Shown here: piece after piece, positions 8,890 through 18,395 of the stretch | Layout of the letters: each line of letters begins with the position of its first letter | Numbering within the stretch: position 1 is the first letter of the stretch | DNA from: Bacteroidota bacterium | GTDB lineage: Bacteria; Bacteroidota; Bacteroidia; Bacteroidales; VadinHA17 | Length of the DNA stretch: 64,000 nt | Reading direction: 5' to 3' | Assembly (NCBI GenBank): GCA_016718875.1 | Contig: JADKBL010000006.1 | Location: forward strand, 97,765-161,764 | Program-made: the position numbers and the translations under genes | The notes under the pieces: model-generated | Seen by the model: only the letters and a program-made list of their open reading frames with translations | What the model was told of the DNA's origin: nothing | The model's database searches: none

Positions 8890-9438
8890 ATGAAAAAAAT
8901 AATATTACCGGTATTTTTACTTATGATGCTGTTAGTTGCTGTACCTCTTAACATGATAACGGCCCAGACCCCAATGGTAAAATGGTATACTATCCAGGAA
9001 GCAGAAAAACTACTGAAGGAATCCCCAAGACCTCTCTTTATTGATACCTATACCGACTGGTGCGGATGGTGCAAGAAAATGGATAAGGATACATTCACCA
9101 ATAATGTAATTGCAGATCTTCTTAATAATAAATTTTATGCTGTAAAATTCAATGCCGAAGGAAAAGAGAAGGTAGATTTTCTTGGACAAACATTTATAAA
9201 TGACGGCAAGGCAGGAAATGCACATCAGCTTGCAGTTGCGCTTCTTCAGGGACAGCTCTCCTACCCGACTGTTGTTTTTCTTACCACTCAGACTGACGGA
9301 AAAATAGGTGTATCCCCTGTACCTGGTTATAAAGCTCCTAAAGATATGGAAGTTCTTCTCAGCTTTTTTGCCGATAAGAATTACGAGACCCAGAAGTGGG
9401 AGGATTTCCAGAAAACGTTTAAGGGGAAGATACAGTAA
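8890..9438 (+). CDS. Exported thioredoxin-fold protein (CGWC)
   Basis: A 182-residue protein with a cleavable signal peptide (residues 1-25, ending near ITAQ) and a thioredoxin-like domain. The active site is DTYTDWCGWCKKMD, and a cis-Pro-type LSYPTVVFL follows about 90 residues later. Most similar in layout to the Thioredoxin_7/DUF255-like periplasmic proteins of Bacteroidota, which probably act in thiol reduction or protein folding. It is monocistronic and converges on the DUF4831 gene across a palindromic repeat. Confidence 0.87.
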   Translation: MKKIILPVFLLMMLLVAVPLNMITAQTPMVKWYTIQEAEKLLKESPRPLFIDTYTDWCGWCKKMDKDTFTNNVIADLLNNKFYAVKFNAEGKEKVDFLGQTFINDGKAGNAHQLAVALLQGQLSYPTVVFLTTQTDGKIGVSPVPGYKAPKDMEVLLSFFADKNYETQKWEDFQKTFKGKIQ

Positions 9439-9440
9439 GC

Positions 9441-9481
9441 GGCAACCGGCTACCGGCTACCGGTAACCGGTTACCGGTTAC
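9441..9481. repeat. ACCGGYT-type palindromic tandem repeat
   Basis: About six near-copies of a 7-base TACCGGY/TAACCGG unit. Because the unit is nearly self-complementary (for example GGTAACCGGTTACC), the array can fold as a hairpin. It lies between two convergent genes and may also act as a bidirectional terminator, although no T-tract follows. Confidence 0.75.
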
Positions 9482-9485
9482 AAAT

Positions 9486-10616
9486 TTACTTTGCAATAAT
9501 GAAATTCGCAGGTAACTGGATAGTCTCACCAAACTGGTAAATAAGTTTCCGCGATTTAAACAGCACCTCATTACCCATTGATATCTTTATATTGACTACA
9601 TCAGGCACTCTGTAATAAAGCTTATCAAAAGTGGTATTAGACTCTCCGGCCTGATTCTTGTTTATAACAGTAAGAGCCCTGGTCTTACGCTCAGGTACAA
9701 GCTCTGCATTTACAGGAACACCTCCCTTGGCAGAGCCAGTAACAGGTCCTGTCAGTTCTGAAAACTGAAACAACGGAACAGGCTTTTTCTCCATCCCTGG
9801 CTCAGGAATGAGATTGAATGAAAAACTTCTGTTTTCCCTGATGACCTTACCTGCGAACAATTCTGTGTACTCTCTTTCAAGTCGGTTCATCTCATTTATT
9901 GCAGCGTCACTCTGCGGAAAAACATTGGCTTCTCCTGTCAGAATCAGGTGTTTGCCATCGCGCATCTCCATAATTCTTTTCGCAGCTTTTTCCGCCAGCT
10001 GTTCAGTACCCAGCCGCTTCTTCTTTTCAACGATGTAAGGAATCCGTATGAATGTTGAATCGATGCTTACCCTCTTATAGGCTGTATCGCTCTGCAGATT
10101 GTAATACTCATCCGATCCAAGGTCTTCAAACCTCAGCTGATCGAATTCATGTCCATCACCAACTGACTGTTTTTCAGCAACCAAAAACTGCTTCGGATTT
10201 ATATCAAGAATAAGTCCTTCCTTCCTGAGTGACAATGCATTGCTTCTCAAAAAAGAGCTGCTCTTGATAACATAGTATTCGGATGGATCAAGTTCTTCAT
10301 GTGCATTTACTGTAATACCCGTTATTGTCCAGTATTCACTTTCCTTATCAACAGCATCAGTAATCCCAAGAAGATCAGCAGCATATCGTGCATATGGACC
10401 AGGTATTTCCATCGTACGTTCCATTTCAACCCTGACATTGAACACAGTTCTTGGAAGTCCGTAAATGATGCTGGCTTCTGTCATGGATACAGTATCCGAC
10501 AATGGCACCACAACCGGTTTGGAATCAACAATTTTTTTACCTGTGGTACAGGAAACCATACTTGAAATGACCAGGCTTATTATAATAAGTTTTAAAGAAT
10601 TTCGTATTTGTGCCAT
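9486..10616 (-). CDS. DUF4831 family lipoprotein
   Basis: A 376-residue protein whose N-terminus is a lipoprotein signal (hydrophobic stretch then VISSMVSC). The rest fits the Bacteroidota family DUF4831: IIYGLPRTVFNVRVEMER near the start, GPYARYAADLLGI, and a later EKAAKRIMEMRDGK. Function of the family is unknown to me; it is expected on the periplasmic face of an envelope membrane. It lies downstream of nnr on the same strand with a 42-base gap and may share its transcript. Confidence 0.82.
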   Translation of the reverse strand: MAQIRNSLKLIIISLVISSMVSCTTGKKIVDSKPVVVPLSDTVSMTEASIIYGLPRTVFNVRVEMERTMEIPGPYARYAADLLGITDAVDKESEYWTITGITVNAHEELDPSEYYVIKSSSFLRSNALSLRKEGLILDINPKQFLVAEKQSVGDGHEFDQLRFEDLGSDEYYNLQSDTAYKRVSIDSTFIRIPYIVEKKKRLGTEQLAEKAAKRIMEMRDGKHLILTGEANVFPQSDAAINEMNRLEREYTELFAGKVIRENRSFSFNLIPEPGMEKKPVPLFQFSELTGPVTGSAKGGVPVNAELVPERKTRALTVINKNQAGESNTTFDKLYYRVPDVVNIKISMGNEVLFKSRKLIYQFGETIQLPANFIIAK

Positions 10617-10658
10617 ATTGGATCTAGTTTAAATTTTGAGTTTTATTTTAGGGGCAAT

Positions 10659-12179
10659 TCAGGATGAATGTTCCCTGATTCTATTATACGCGTTACCTAT
10701 ATTATTTATTATATCCGATGCAATCAATGATTCATATCCTGAATAATCTGCTGCAATATCACCGGCAAGTCCGTGAATGTACATCCCTGCCAGAGCAGCA
10801 TTTTCAGCTGAATACCCCTGCGCCAGCAAAGATAATATTATTCCGGTAAGTACATCGCCGCTGCCACCTGTTGCCATACCCGGATTACCTGTGCTGTTAA
10901 ATATAACATTTCCATCCGGAGTGCTTACCGAGGTATATGCACCTTTAAGCAGTACAATACAATTATGCTTCCGGGAAAACTCGATTTGTTTTTGCAGCCT
11001 GGAATAACCATTTTCACATTTTCCTGCAATCCTTTCAAATTCTTTCGGATGAGGAGTCAGAACTACAGAGGGATTAAGCAGTGAATACCATTTTGGATTC
11101 GCTGACAGAATATTGATAGCATCTGCATCAACAACAACCGGTTTTCTGAATACCTTCAGAAATGCATGAAGAGCTTTACCTGTAGCATCACCGGTTCCTA
11201 TCCCCGGACCAATTGCAGCTGCATCATATGAACCGGACAGATCTATATTACTTATCACATCATCCGAATCATCAGTATGAACCATCGCTTCAGGAACAGC
11301 AGTCTGCATTATTATTCTCCCGGAAGATGGTATATGACATGTAATCAGTCCTATACCAGTTCTGAGTGCGGCCCCGGCACCCAATAATGCAGCGCCCATT
11401 TTACCATTGGATCCGGCAATAAGAAGACCGTGACCAAAAATACCTTTATGATCAAACTTCTTTCTGGTCTTCAATAATGGAGCTATATCTTCATTTTCAA
11501 CAAAACTATACGGTGATGCAGTATCCCTGATCGCTGCCTCACTCAGACCAATTTTCAAAACCTCCCATTGACCAACAAAATCAGCATTTTCAGCAAAGAG
11601 AAAAGCAAGTTTCGGGAACTGGAAGCTCAGAGTATAGTCAGCCTTTATTATTGCATCCTGATCATTTCCGGAGTTGTCCTCGCCAAAAAGACCGGAAGGT
11701 ATATCAACAGAGATCCTAAGTGCACCACTATTATTAATCAGACCAATTATTTCCTTGGGCAATCCTTCAACAGGTCTTATCAGACCGGACCCGAAAATTG
11801 CATCAAAAATTACATCATCTGATGAGATTACCGGAAATTGTTCGGGAGAAGTAAGAATTTTTATATCAATCCGCGAATCACCCTTAAGCCTCCTGAAGTT
11901 AAAGTCCCAGTCAGGAGAGGTCTTATCCGTAAACTTAACATAGTAAAGTTCAACATCATATCTCTCCTGCACAAGCATTCCTGAAAGCGCCAGTCCATCT
12001 CCTCCGTTATTACCTGGTCCGGCAAAGATAAATACCTTCCGGCTTCTTTCATACCGGTGTACATACCAGCTGAAGAGTCTGGAGGCTGCCCTCTCCATAA
12101 GCTCGTGTGAAGCTATTGGTTCATGCAGGATTGTATAATTGTCGATCTCCTTAATCTGACCTGTCCGGAATATTTTCAT
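10659..12179 (-). CDS. nnr: Bifunctional NAD(P)HX epimerase/dehydratase
   Basis: Repairs hydrated NADH/NADPH in the cytosol. The N-terminal half (about 1-215) is the YjeF_N epimerase, with the binding loop FAGPGNNGGDGLALSG and the catalytic-site stretch SVDIPSGLFGEDN. The C-terminal half (about 225-500) is the ADP-dependent dehydratase, a ribokinase-like fold with GPGIGTGDAT, LTPHPKEFERI, LLKGAYTSV and the anion-hole motif NPGMATGGSGDVLTG. The 506-residue length is typical for the fused enzyme. No signal peptide. Housekeeping metabolite repair; the neighbours add nothing. Confidence 0.95.
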   Translation of the reverse strand: MKIFRTGQIKEIDNYTILHEPIASHELMERAASRLFSWYVHRYERSRKVFIFAGPGNNGGDGLALSGMLVQERYDVELYYVKFTDKTSPDWDFNFRRLKGDSRIDIKILTSPEQFPVISSDDVIFDAIFGSGLIRPVEGLPKEIIGLINNSGALRISVDIPSGLFGEDNSGNDQDAIIKADYTLSFQFPKLAFLFAENADFVGQWEVLKIGLSEAAIRDTASPYSFVENEDIAPLLKTRKKFDHKGIFGHGLLIAGSNGKMGAALLGAGAALRTGIGLITCHIPSSGRIIMQTAVPEAMVHTDDSDDVISNIDLSGSYDAAAIGPGIGTGDATGKALHAFLKVFRKPVVVDADAINILSANPKWYSLLNPSVVLTPHPKEFERIAGKCENGYSRLQKQIEFSRKHNCIVLLKGAYTSVSTPDGNVIFNSTGNPGMATGGSGDVLTGIILSLLAQGYSAENAALAGMYIHGLAGDIAADYSGYESLIASDIINNIGNAYNRIREHSS

Positions 12180-12442
12180 TCTGATGTCATAAAGCCACTA
12201 AGAAAATTAGTATTACGAAAAACATATATTACAAATTTACACTCTAAACTGCTCAATAAAAAATAAAGACAAAAGAATGCAGAATACGGACAGGACAAAT
12301 CTGATTTTTTTAGTTTAAAAAGATTGATATATTTGTTTTCCTGCAAAGGTAAGTTATTCAAAAAAAGAAGATAATTAAGCCATCAGGATTATTGGCATTA
12401 GTGATTTGAAAAACAAGTAATTAATAACTAAAAAACAACAAT

Positions 12443-14302
12443 ATGCTTAAGAATCATCCAAAAGGACTGCTTGTAGCATTTTTCGCAAACATGGGCGAAA
12501 GATTCGGATTCTATACAATGATGGCAATTCTGGTACTATTCCTTCAGGCTAAATTTGGTTTGCCAGCGGAAAAAGCAGGTGATATCTACAGCTGGTTCTA
12601 CTTCAGCATTTATGCCCTTGCACTGTTTGGAGGTATTTTGGCAGACTCGACCAGAAAATACAAAACAGTAATTCTTTTCGGTATTATTATAATGTTTGCC
12701 GGATATTTACTTATGGCAGTACCCGGTATGTCCCTCACATTTACAATAGTTGCATTATTCACTATTGCCTTCGGAAATGGTCTCTTCAAAGGAAATCTAC
12801 AGGCTGTTGTTGGACAAATGTATGATAACCCCCAGTATTCTAAATTCAGGGATTCAGCATTCATGATATTTTATATGGGTATAAATGTAGGTGCATTTTT
12901 TGCACCATTTGCTGCATCAGCAATGCGTGACTGGTGGCTAAAATTCAATGGTTTTGCACATGATGGATCAATACCATCACTTTGCCATCAGCTGGTTAAC
13001 GGAACAATTTCCCAGGTAGATAGTGAAAAACTCCAGATACTTGCAAATTCAGTAAGTATAACTGGTCCTGTTATCGATCTGTCTGCTTTTGCCGCAAAGT
13101 ATCTTGATGTTTTTGCAAAAGGATATAATTACGCATTCGGTATTGCAGCGGGTGCAATGGTAATCTCATTACTGGTTTATATCTTCTTCAATAAATTCCT
13201 TCCAAACAAGGAAAAAGTTTCCAAAGAGGGAGGACCTGAAATTCCATTCAAAACAAGTCCATTACTTATTGCCTTTGGGGCTCTGATTGCAACAGGTCTG
13301 ATATTTAGTTTTATCCTTAGTTATGCTACCGGAAGCCCTTTTGGAAAAGTGGTTGCAAATGGAATGGCTTTCGGCCTCTTTGGTGGTTTTGTAACATGGA
13401 TGCTCTTAAGTGCCAGGAAGGAAGAATTTTCACGCATCTCAGCTCTTATACTGGTATTCATTGTTGTAATATTTTTCTGGATGTCATTTCACCAGAACGG
13501 ACTTACACTTACAATGTTTGCCCGTGACTATAATGTAAAGCAGGTTGAACCATTTACTAACATTTTCTTTACCCTTCCTTCAATTCTTGCTTTTATCGGC
13601 TCAATTGCAGGACTAATATTAGTGGTAAAAAAGAATATAAAACTGAATGCAAGGATTGCTTCAGGAGTTCTCTTTGTAATTACACTTTTGATGACAATAT
13701 TCTTTCTAACAGGAATAGATCCGTTTAACGTATTCAATAAGATCTTCACTCCTTTCAAAGCTCAAAATTCTATTACTCCTGAGATTTTCCAGTCGTTTAA
13801 TCCTCTGTTTATAGTAGCACTAACATTCCCGGTTATGGGAATATTCGCATGGTTAAATAAAAAAGGTATTGAACCTTCTACACCAAAGAAGATTGGAATA
13901 GGAATGATAATAGCAGCAATCGGGTTTATTATTGTGCTTACTGCTTCAGTTGATCTTACATCTCCAAAAACTTTATCAGGCTCACCTGTAGATGATATTG
14001 AAAGAGTATCCCCTTACTGGTTAATAAGCAGTTACCTGATACTGACAATTGCAGAGCTGTTTTTAAGTCCAATGGGATTATCATTCGTATCGAAGGTTGC
14101 ACCATCCCGTTTCCAGGGTTTAATGCAGGGAGGATGGCTTCTGGCAACTGCAGTGGGAAATAAGCTTCTTTTTGTTGGAACCCTTCTATGGGATAAAGTA
14201 GAACTGTGGCAGCTTTGGCTTGTTTTTATTGTTTGCTGTCTTCTTTCTGCAACCTTTATTTTCTCGATACTTAAAAGACTTGAAAAAGTAGGAAATAATT
14301 AG
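12443..14302 (+). CDS. POT-family (PTR2) peptide:proton symporter
   Basis: A 619-residue proton-dependent oligopeptide transporter. The diagnostic N-terminal motif appears as FFANMGERFGFYTMMAIL (the ExxER-type region reduced to GER), with ALFGGILADSTRKYKT for motif A and FKGNLQAVVGQMYD plus FMIFYMGINVGAFFAP for the PTR2 signature. Extended loops and about 14 membrane segments explain its length above most bacterial POTs. It imports di- and tripeptides into the cytosol, consistent with the many exported peptidases in this window. Preceded by a 263-base AT-rich spacer with no clear element. Confidence 0.92.
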   Translation: MLKNHPKGLLVAFFANMGERFGFYTMMAILVLFLQAKFGLPAEKAGDIYSWFYFSIYALALFGGILADSTRKYKTVILFGIIIMFAGYLLMAVPGMSLTFTIVALFTIAFGNGLFKGNLQAVVGQMYDNPQYSKFRDSAFMIFYMGINVGAFFAPFAASAMRDWWLKFNGFAHDGSIPSLCHQLVNGTISQVDSEKLQILANSVSITGPVIDLSAFAAKYLDVFAKGYNYAFGIAAGAMVISLLVYIFFNKFLPNKEKVSKEGGPEIPFKTSPLLIAFGALIATGLIFSFILSYATGSPFGKVVANGMAFGLFGGFVTWMLLSARKEEFSRISALILVFIVVIFFWMSFHQNGLTLTMFARDYNVKQVEPFTNIFFTLPSILAFIGSIAGLILVVKKNIKLNARIASGVLFVITLLMTIFFLTGIDPFNVFNKIFTPFKAQNSITPEIFQSFNPLFIVALTFPVMGIFAWLNKKGIEPSTPKKIGIGMIIAAIGFIIVLTASVDLTSPKTLSGSPVDDIERVSPYWLISSYLILTIAELFLSPMGLSFVSKVAPSRFQGLMQGGWLLATAVGNKLLFVGTLLWDKVELWQLWLVFIVCCLLSATFIFSILKRLEKVGNN

Positions 14303-14514
14303 TCCGGGACTGGAAAGTTTTTGCTTCAGACAGGTCAGGCAATGCCATTTAAGATATTTTGAGGAATTTAAGCTGTAATACCTCAGTTGTCTTTGTACTA
14401 TTTAAATTCATTAAATATATTAATCATTAAACAGGTTTTACTTGTAACTTATTAGAATTACATCATATTATATTAATGTTTTCAATTTAACTAGGAAAAG
14501 AACTGTTTTTTTAC

Positions 14515-14522
14515 TAATTTTG
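14515..14522 (+). promoter_or_regulatory. Bacteroidota -7 element of the thr operon
   Basis: TAATTTTG matches TAnnTTTG and would place the transcript start near 14529. That is at the first base of the hairpin described next, about 42 bases before thrA. Confidence 0.5.
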
Positions 14523-14529
14523 TCTCATT

Positions 14530-14549
14530 ATGCATCTTTAGGGATGCAT
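14530..14549 (+). promoter_or_regulatory. Leader hairpin before thrA
   Basis: A perfect 7-bp inverted repeat, ATGCATC (14530-14536) with GATGCAT (14543-14549), followed by TATTTATTTTTA. It would form the 5' end of the thr mRNA if the -7 element above is used. No Thr-rich leader peptide is visible, so it may be a stabilising 5' stem or a weak attenuator. Confidence 0.4.
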
Positions 14550-14570
14550 ATTTATTTTTAAGATAAGAAT

Positions 14571-17000
14571 ATGAAAGTACTGAAATTTGGAGGTACATCT
14601 GTAGGATCACCTGAAAGGATCAGGGGTGTCCGTAAAATAATTGAGTCTCAGCCATCTGATTGTCTGGTAGTTGTTTCAGCTTTTCAGGGTATCACCGATG
14701 AGCTCAAGCAGGCCTGTGAACTGGCATGTGCCCGCAATGATGATTACAAGACGCAATTATCGGCAATAACTGCCAGACACAGAGACTATTCAAGGCAGCT
14801 GCTTGATAAGATAAGCCTGAAAAGAGTAAATACCATAATGGATAAAATATTTCTTGATCTTGAAGGGATTCTCAGTGGGATATATCTTGTCAGAGAACTG
14901 AGCAAACATTCACTTGATCAGGTGCTTAGTACCGGAGAACTACTCTCTTCCCTGATAATCAGCAACATGATCAATGATTGCTATTATATTGATTCAAGAA
15001 CAATTATCAGGACCGACAGCAATTTCGGATTTGCAAATGTCGATTTCGAAAAAACCAATAAGCTTATCAGGCAAAGCCTGCCGGAGGGAAAAAAGGTTAT
15101 TCTGATACCAGGTTTTATTGCCTCAAATGAAAACAATGAAACAACAACCCTTGGCAGAGGTGGCTCAGATTACACTGCAGCAATTGCAGCTGCTGCCATC
15201 GATGCTGAAGTACTTGAGATCTGGACCGATGTGGACGGATTTATGACAGCTGATCCGAAAAAGGTTGACAAGGCATATGCAATTGAAAGCCTGACATATT
15301 CTGAAGCTATTGAGCTGTCACATTTCGGAGCCAAGGTAATATATACTCCTACTCTTCGTCCTGTCTACAAAAAGAATATTCCCATTATTGTCCTTAATAC
15401 ATTTAAACCTGATCTTAAGGGTACACTCATAAGTCATAAATCACTCAATGGGAATAAAAGCCCCATAAAAGGGATCTCATCAATAGACCACATTGACCTG
15501 ATAACACTACAGGGAACCGGCATGGTTGGAGTAACAGGCACTTCAATGAGATTATTCGGTGCACTGGCAAGAATGAATATCAATATTATTCTTATCACCC
15601 AGGCTTCTTCAGAATACTCTATATCATTTGCGGTTATTCCATCCGACTCAGAGCACGCAAAAGATGCAATTGCAAATGAATTCAGGGCAGAAATAGAACT
15701 TAAAAAGGAACTCAATATACTGATAGAGAAGAATCTGTCGATTATAGCTATTGTCGGAGAAAAGATGAAGAACACTCCCGGCATTTCGGCAACCCTTTTC
15801 AGATCCCTTGGCAGGAACGGCATTAATGTTATTGCCACGGCACAAGGATCATCAGAGCTTAACATTTCGGTAGTCATAAAGAATGAAAGTCTGAAAAAAG
15901 CTCTTAATGTAATTCATGACGGTTTTTTCCTTTCACGATATAAAGAGATGTATCTTTTTGTTGCTGGTACAGGACTTGTAGGAACCAGTCTTCTAAAGCA
16001 ACTTAAGGATCAGGCACCTACTCTACTTGCCGAACATAATCTTAAGATCAATCTGATGGGTGTTACTAATACCAGGAAGATGATAATCGACAAGAAGTGT
16101 GTTTCGCTTGATAATTACAGGGATGCATTGAAAACATCCACCGACAAGGGGGATATTGCAGCATTCATAAGTCATATGACCCGTTTAAATCTGAGGAACT
16201 CCGTTTTTATCGATTGCACTGCAAATGAAGACGTTGCCTCGAGATATAAAGATATACTTTCCAAATATGTCTCTGTTGTAACCGCCAATAAAATAGCATG
16301 CTCCTCAGAATTCAGTTATTACCAGATGCTCAGGAACACTGCTGCGGAACGTGGAGTCAGATTCATTTATGAAACAACTGTCGGAGCCGGACTGCCGATT
16401 ATCAAGACAATAACCGACCTCGTAGTGAGCGGAGATAAGATTCTGAAAATTGAAGCAGTCCTCTCAGGCACAATGAATTTCATTTTCAATGAACTGGGTC
16501 CTGATATGCCGCTAAGCACAGCCATTAAAAAAGCCAGGGAGAAAGGTTATTCAGAGCCTGACCCAAGGGTGGATCTGAGTGGAACAGATGTGGTGAGAAA
16601 AATACTTATTCTGGCAAGGGAAGCCGGATACCCTCTTGAAAAAGAAGATGTTGTAGTTGAAAAGTTTCTTCCGGAAGATTGCTTCAAAGGAGACCTGAAC
16701 AGCTTCTTTGAAAAAGTAAAGAATTATGATGAAGAGTTCGAGAAAAAGAGGAAGAAACTGGCCGCAAAAAATATGAAATGGAGATTTTTTGCCACACTTG
16801 ACAATGGAAAGGCAAGGGTTGAGCTTTTAACAATTGGTTCTGACCATCCTTCATTTAATCTTGAAGGAAGCAATAACATTATTCTTCTGACAACAACAAG
16901 GTACAAAGAGCTCCCAATGGTAATAAAGGGCTATGGTGCTGGTGCAGAAGTGACTGCAGCGGGTGTATTTGCCGATCTGATGAGAGTTGTAAATGTTTAA
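14571..17000 (+). CDS. thrA: Bifunctional aspartokinase / homoserine dehydrogenase
   Basis: Fused enzyme of the aspartate pathway, 809 residues. The N-terminal aspartokinase (about 1-290) begins MKVLKFGGTSVGS and contains the nucleotide-site TTLGRGGSDYTAAIAA. Two ACT-type regulatory segments (about 310-455) follow, for allosteric feedback, presumably by threonine. The homoserine dehydrogenase (about 460-809) shows the Rossmann start VAGTGLVGTSLL, TANKIACSS, YETTVGAGLPII and the catalytic-region GYSEPDPRVDLSGTDVVRK. It is the first gene of thrA-thrC-thrH, with thrC starting 13 bases later. Confidence 0.96.
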   Translation: MKVLKFGGTSVGSPERIRGVRKIIESQPSDCLVVVSAFQGITDELKQACELACARNDDYKTQLSAITARHRDYSRQLLDKISLKRVNTIMDKIFLDLEGILSGIYLVRELSKHSLDQVLSTGELLSSLIISNMINDCYYIDSRTIIRTDSNFGFANVDFEKTNKLIRQSLPEGKKVILIPGFIASNENNETTTLGRGGSDYTAAIAAAAIDAEVLEIWTDVDGFMTADPKKVDKAYAIESLTYSEAIELSHFGAKVIYTPTLRPVYKKNIPIIVLNTFKPDLKGTLISHKSLNGNKSPIKGISSIDHIDLITLQGTGMVGVTGTSMRLFGALARMNINIILITQASSEYSISFAVIPSDSEHAKDAIANEFRAEIELKKELNILIEKNLSIIAIVGEKMKNTPGISATLFRSLGRNGINVIATAQGSSELNISVVIKNESLKKALNVIHDGFFLSRYKEMYLFVAGTGLVGTSLLKQLKDQAPTLLAEHNLKINLMGVTNTRKMIIDKKCVSLDNYRDALKTSTDKGDIAAFISHMTRLNLRNSVFIDCTANEDVASRYKDILSKYVSVVTANKIACSSEFSYYQMLRNTAAERGVRFIYETTVGAGLPIIKTITDLVVSGDKILKIEAVLSGTMNFIFNELGPDMPLSTAIKKAREKGYSEPDPRVDLSGTDVVRKILILAREAGYPLEKEDVVVEKFLPEDCFKGDLNSFFEKVKNYDEEFEKKRKKLAAKNMKWRFFATLDNGKARVELLTIGSDHPSFNLEGSNNIILLTTTRYKELPMVIKGYGAGAEVTAAGVFADLMRVVNV

Positions 17001-17012
17001 CGAACTAAGTTA

Positions 17013-18377
17013 TTGAATACAAAAAATATAACATATTATTCAACAAATCTTAAATCAGAACATGTCACCTTCAGTGAGGCTCTTCTGAAGGGACTTGCGC
17101 CTGACGGCGGTCTTTATATGCCGTCCTCAATACCATTACTTGATTTAACGGAACTCGAAAGACTTAAAGATCAGAGCTACCCGGAAATAGCTCATAAAGT
17201 TCTCACTAAACTACTTGGAAACGAGATCAGCAGCGAAGATCTTTACCCGTTATGTACAGATGCCTATGATTTTGAAGTACCGCTTGAACATGTAACTGAA
17301 AGGAAATATATTCTCAGGTTGGACCAGGGACCTACTGCATCATTTAAGGATTTTGCAGCCCGTATGATGAGCAGGCTGATGCAGTATTTCATTTCTAAAA
17401 ACAAAAGAAATCTTACAATTTTAACTGCAACTTCGGGCGATACCGGCAGTGCGGTAGCAAGTGCTTATTACGGACTTGATAATATCAAAGTCATCATACT
17501 TTTTCCATTGGAAGAAGTAAGTGCAATGCAGAGGAAACAGATGACAACACTGGGAAAGAATATTACAGTGGTTGGCATAGATGGGAAATTTGATGATTGT
17601 CAGCGGCTTGTAAAAACTGCCTTTACTGATAATTCATTGAATCACCTGCCTCTCTCATCAGCAAATTCAATAAATACCGGAAGGCTGCTCCCTCAAACAG
17701 TTTACTATTTTTATGCATGGTCGAGGCTCAGAAAAAATGCTGATGAGAAAATTATATTCAGTGTTCCCTCAGGGAACTTCGGAAACCTTATGGGAGGCCT
17801 TATAGCACACAGGATGGGACTACCTGTAAAAAGATTTGTAGTCTCAACAAATGCAAACGGAGAGGTTCCTGAATTCCTTGGTACCGGCATCTATAAACCT
17901 ATCGAACCTTCGGTGAACTGCATTTCGAGCGCAATGAATGTCGGACATCCAAGTAACCTTGCAAGGATTGTAGCACTCTATGGTGGTGTAATGGACCAGA
18001 ACGGGAAAATAATGAAAGTCCCGGATATGGAACTTCTGCGTGAGAACATTGCAGGTATAAGTATTTCAGACAGTGATACCATGAAGACAATAAAAGATTG
18101 TTTCAACACTTTTGGAATTCTTCTTGAACCTCACGGAGCTGTTGCCTGGAAGGGTCTTACTGAGTATCTGAAAGATTTCAGGGAATCTTCAGAACAGCTT
18201 TCAGTATCGCTCGAAACAGCTCATCCGGCTAAATTCCCTGATGAGATAATGAATATTACCGGCGTAAATCCTGATCTTCCTATTTCCCTTTCAGGACTTA
18301 AAAATAAGAATGAAAGTTATTCCAGGATTGAGAACAGTTATGAAAAGCTGAAAGAGATTCTGCTGCAGAGCCAATGA
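17013..18377 (+). CDS. thrC: Threonine synthase (TTG start)
   Basis: PLP enzyme converting O-phosphohomoserine to threonine, 454 residues. The PLP lysine is in LDQGPTASFKDFAAR and the phosphate-binding loop is TATSGDTGSAVA; SGNFGNLMGGLIA is also characteristic. The N-terminus (NITYYSTNLKSEHVTFSEALLKGLAPDGG) is needed for the family, yet its only candidate start codon is TTG at 17013, 13 bases after thrA; the first internal ATG would remove the domain start. Second gene of the threonine operon. Confidence 0.95.
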   Translation: MNTKNITYYSTNLKSEHVTFSEALLKGLAPDGGLYMPSSIPLLDLTELERLKDQSYPEIAHKVLTKLLGNEISSEDLYPLCTDAYDFEVPLEHVTERKYILRLDQGPTASFKDFAARMMSRLMQYFISKNKRNLTILTATSGDTGSAVASAYYGLDNIKVIILFPLEEVSAMQRKQMTTLGKNITVVGIDGKFDDCQRLVKTAFTDNSLNHLPLSSANSINTGRLLPQTVYYFYAWSRLRKNADEKIIFSVPSGNFGNLMGGLIAHRMGLPVKRFVVSTNANGEVPEFLGTGIYKPIEPSVNCISSAMNVGHPSNLARIVALYGGVMDQNGKIMKVPDMELLRENIAGISISDSDTMKTIKDCFNTFGILLEPHGAVAWKGLTEYLKDFRESSEQLSVSLETAHPAKFPDEIMNITGVNPDLPISLSGLKNKNESYSRIENSYEKLKEILLQSQ

Positions 18378-18395
18378 ACTGAAAAATAAAGAGTG

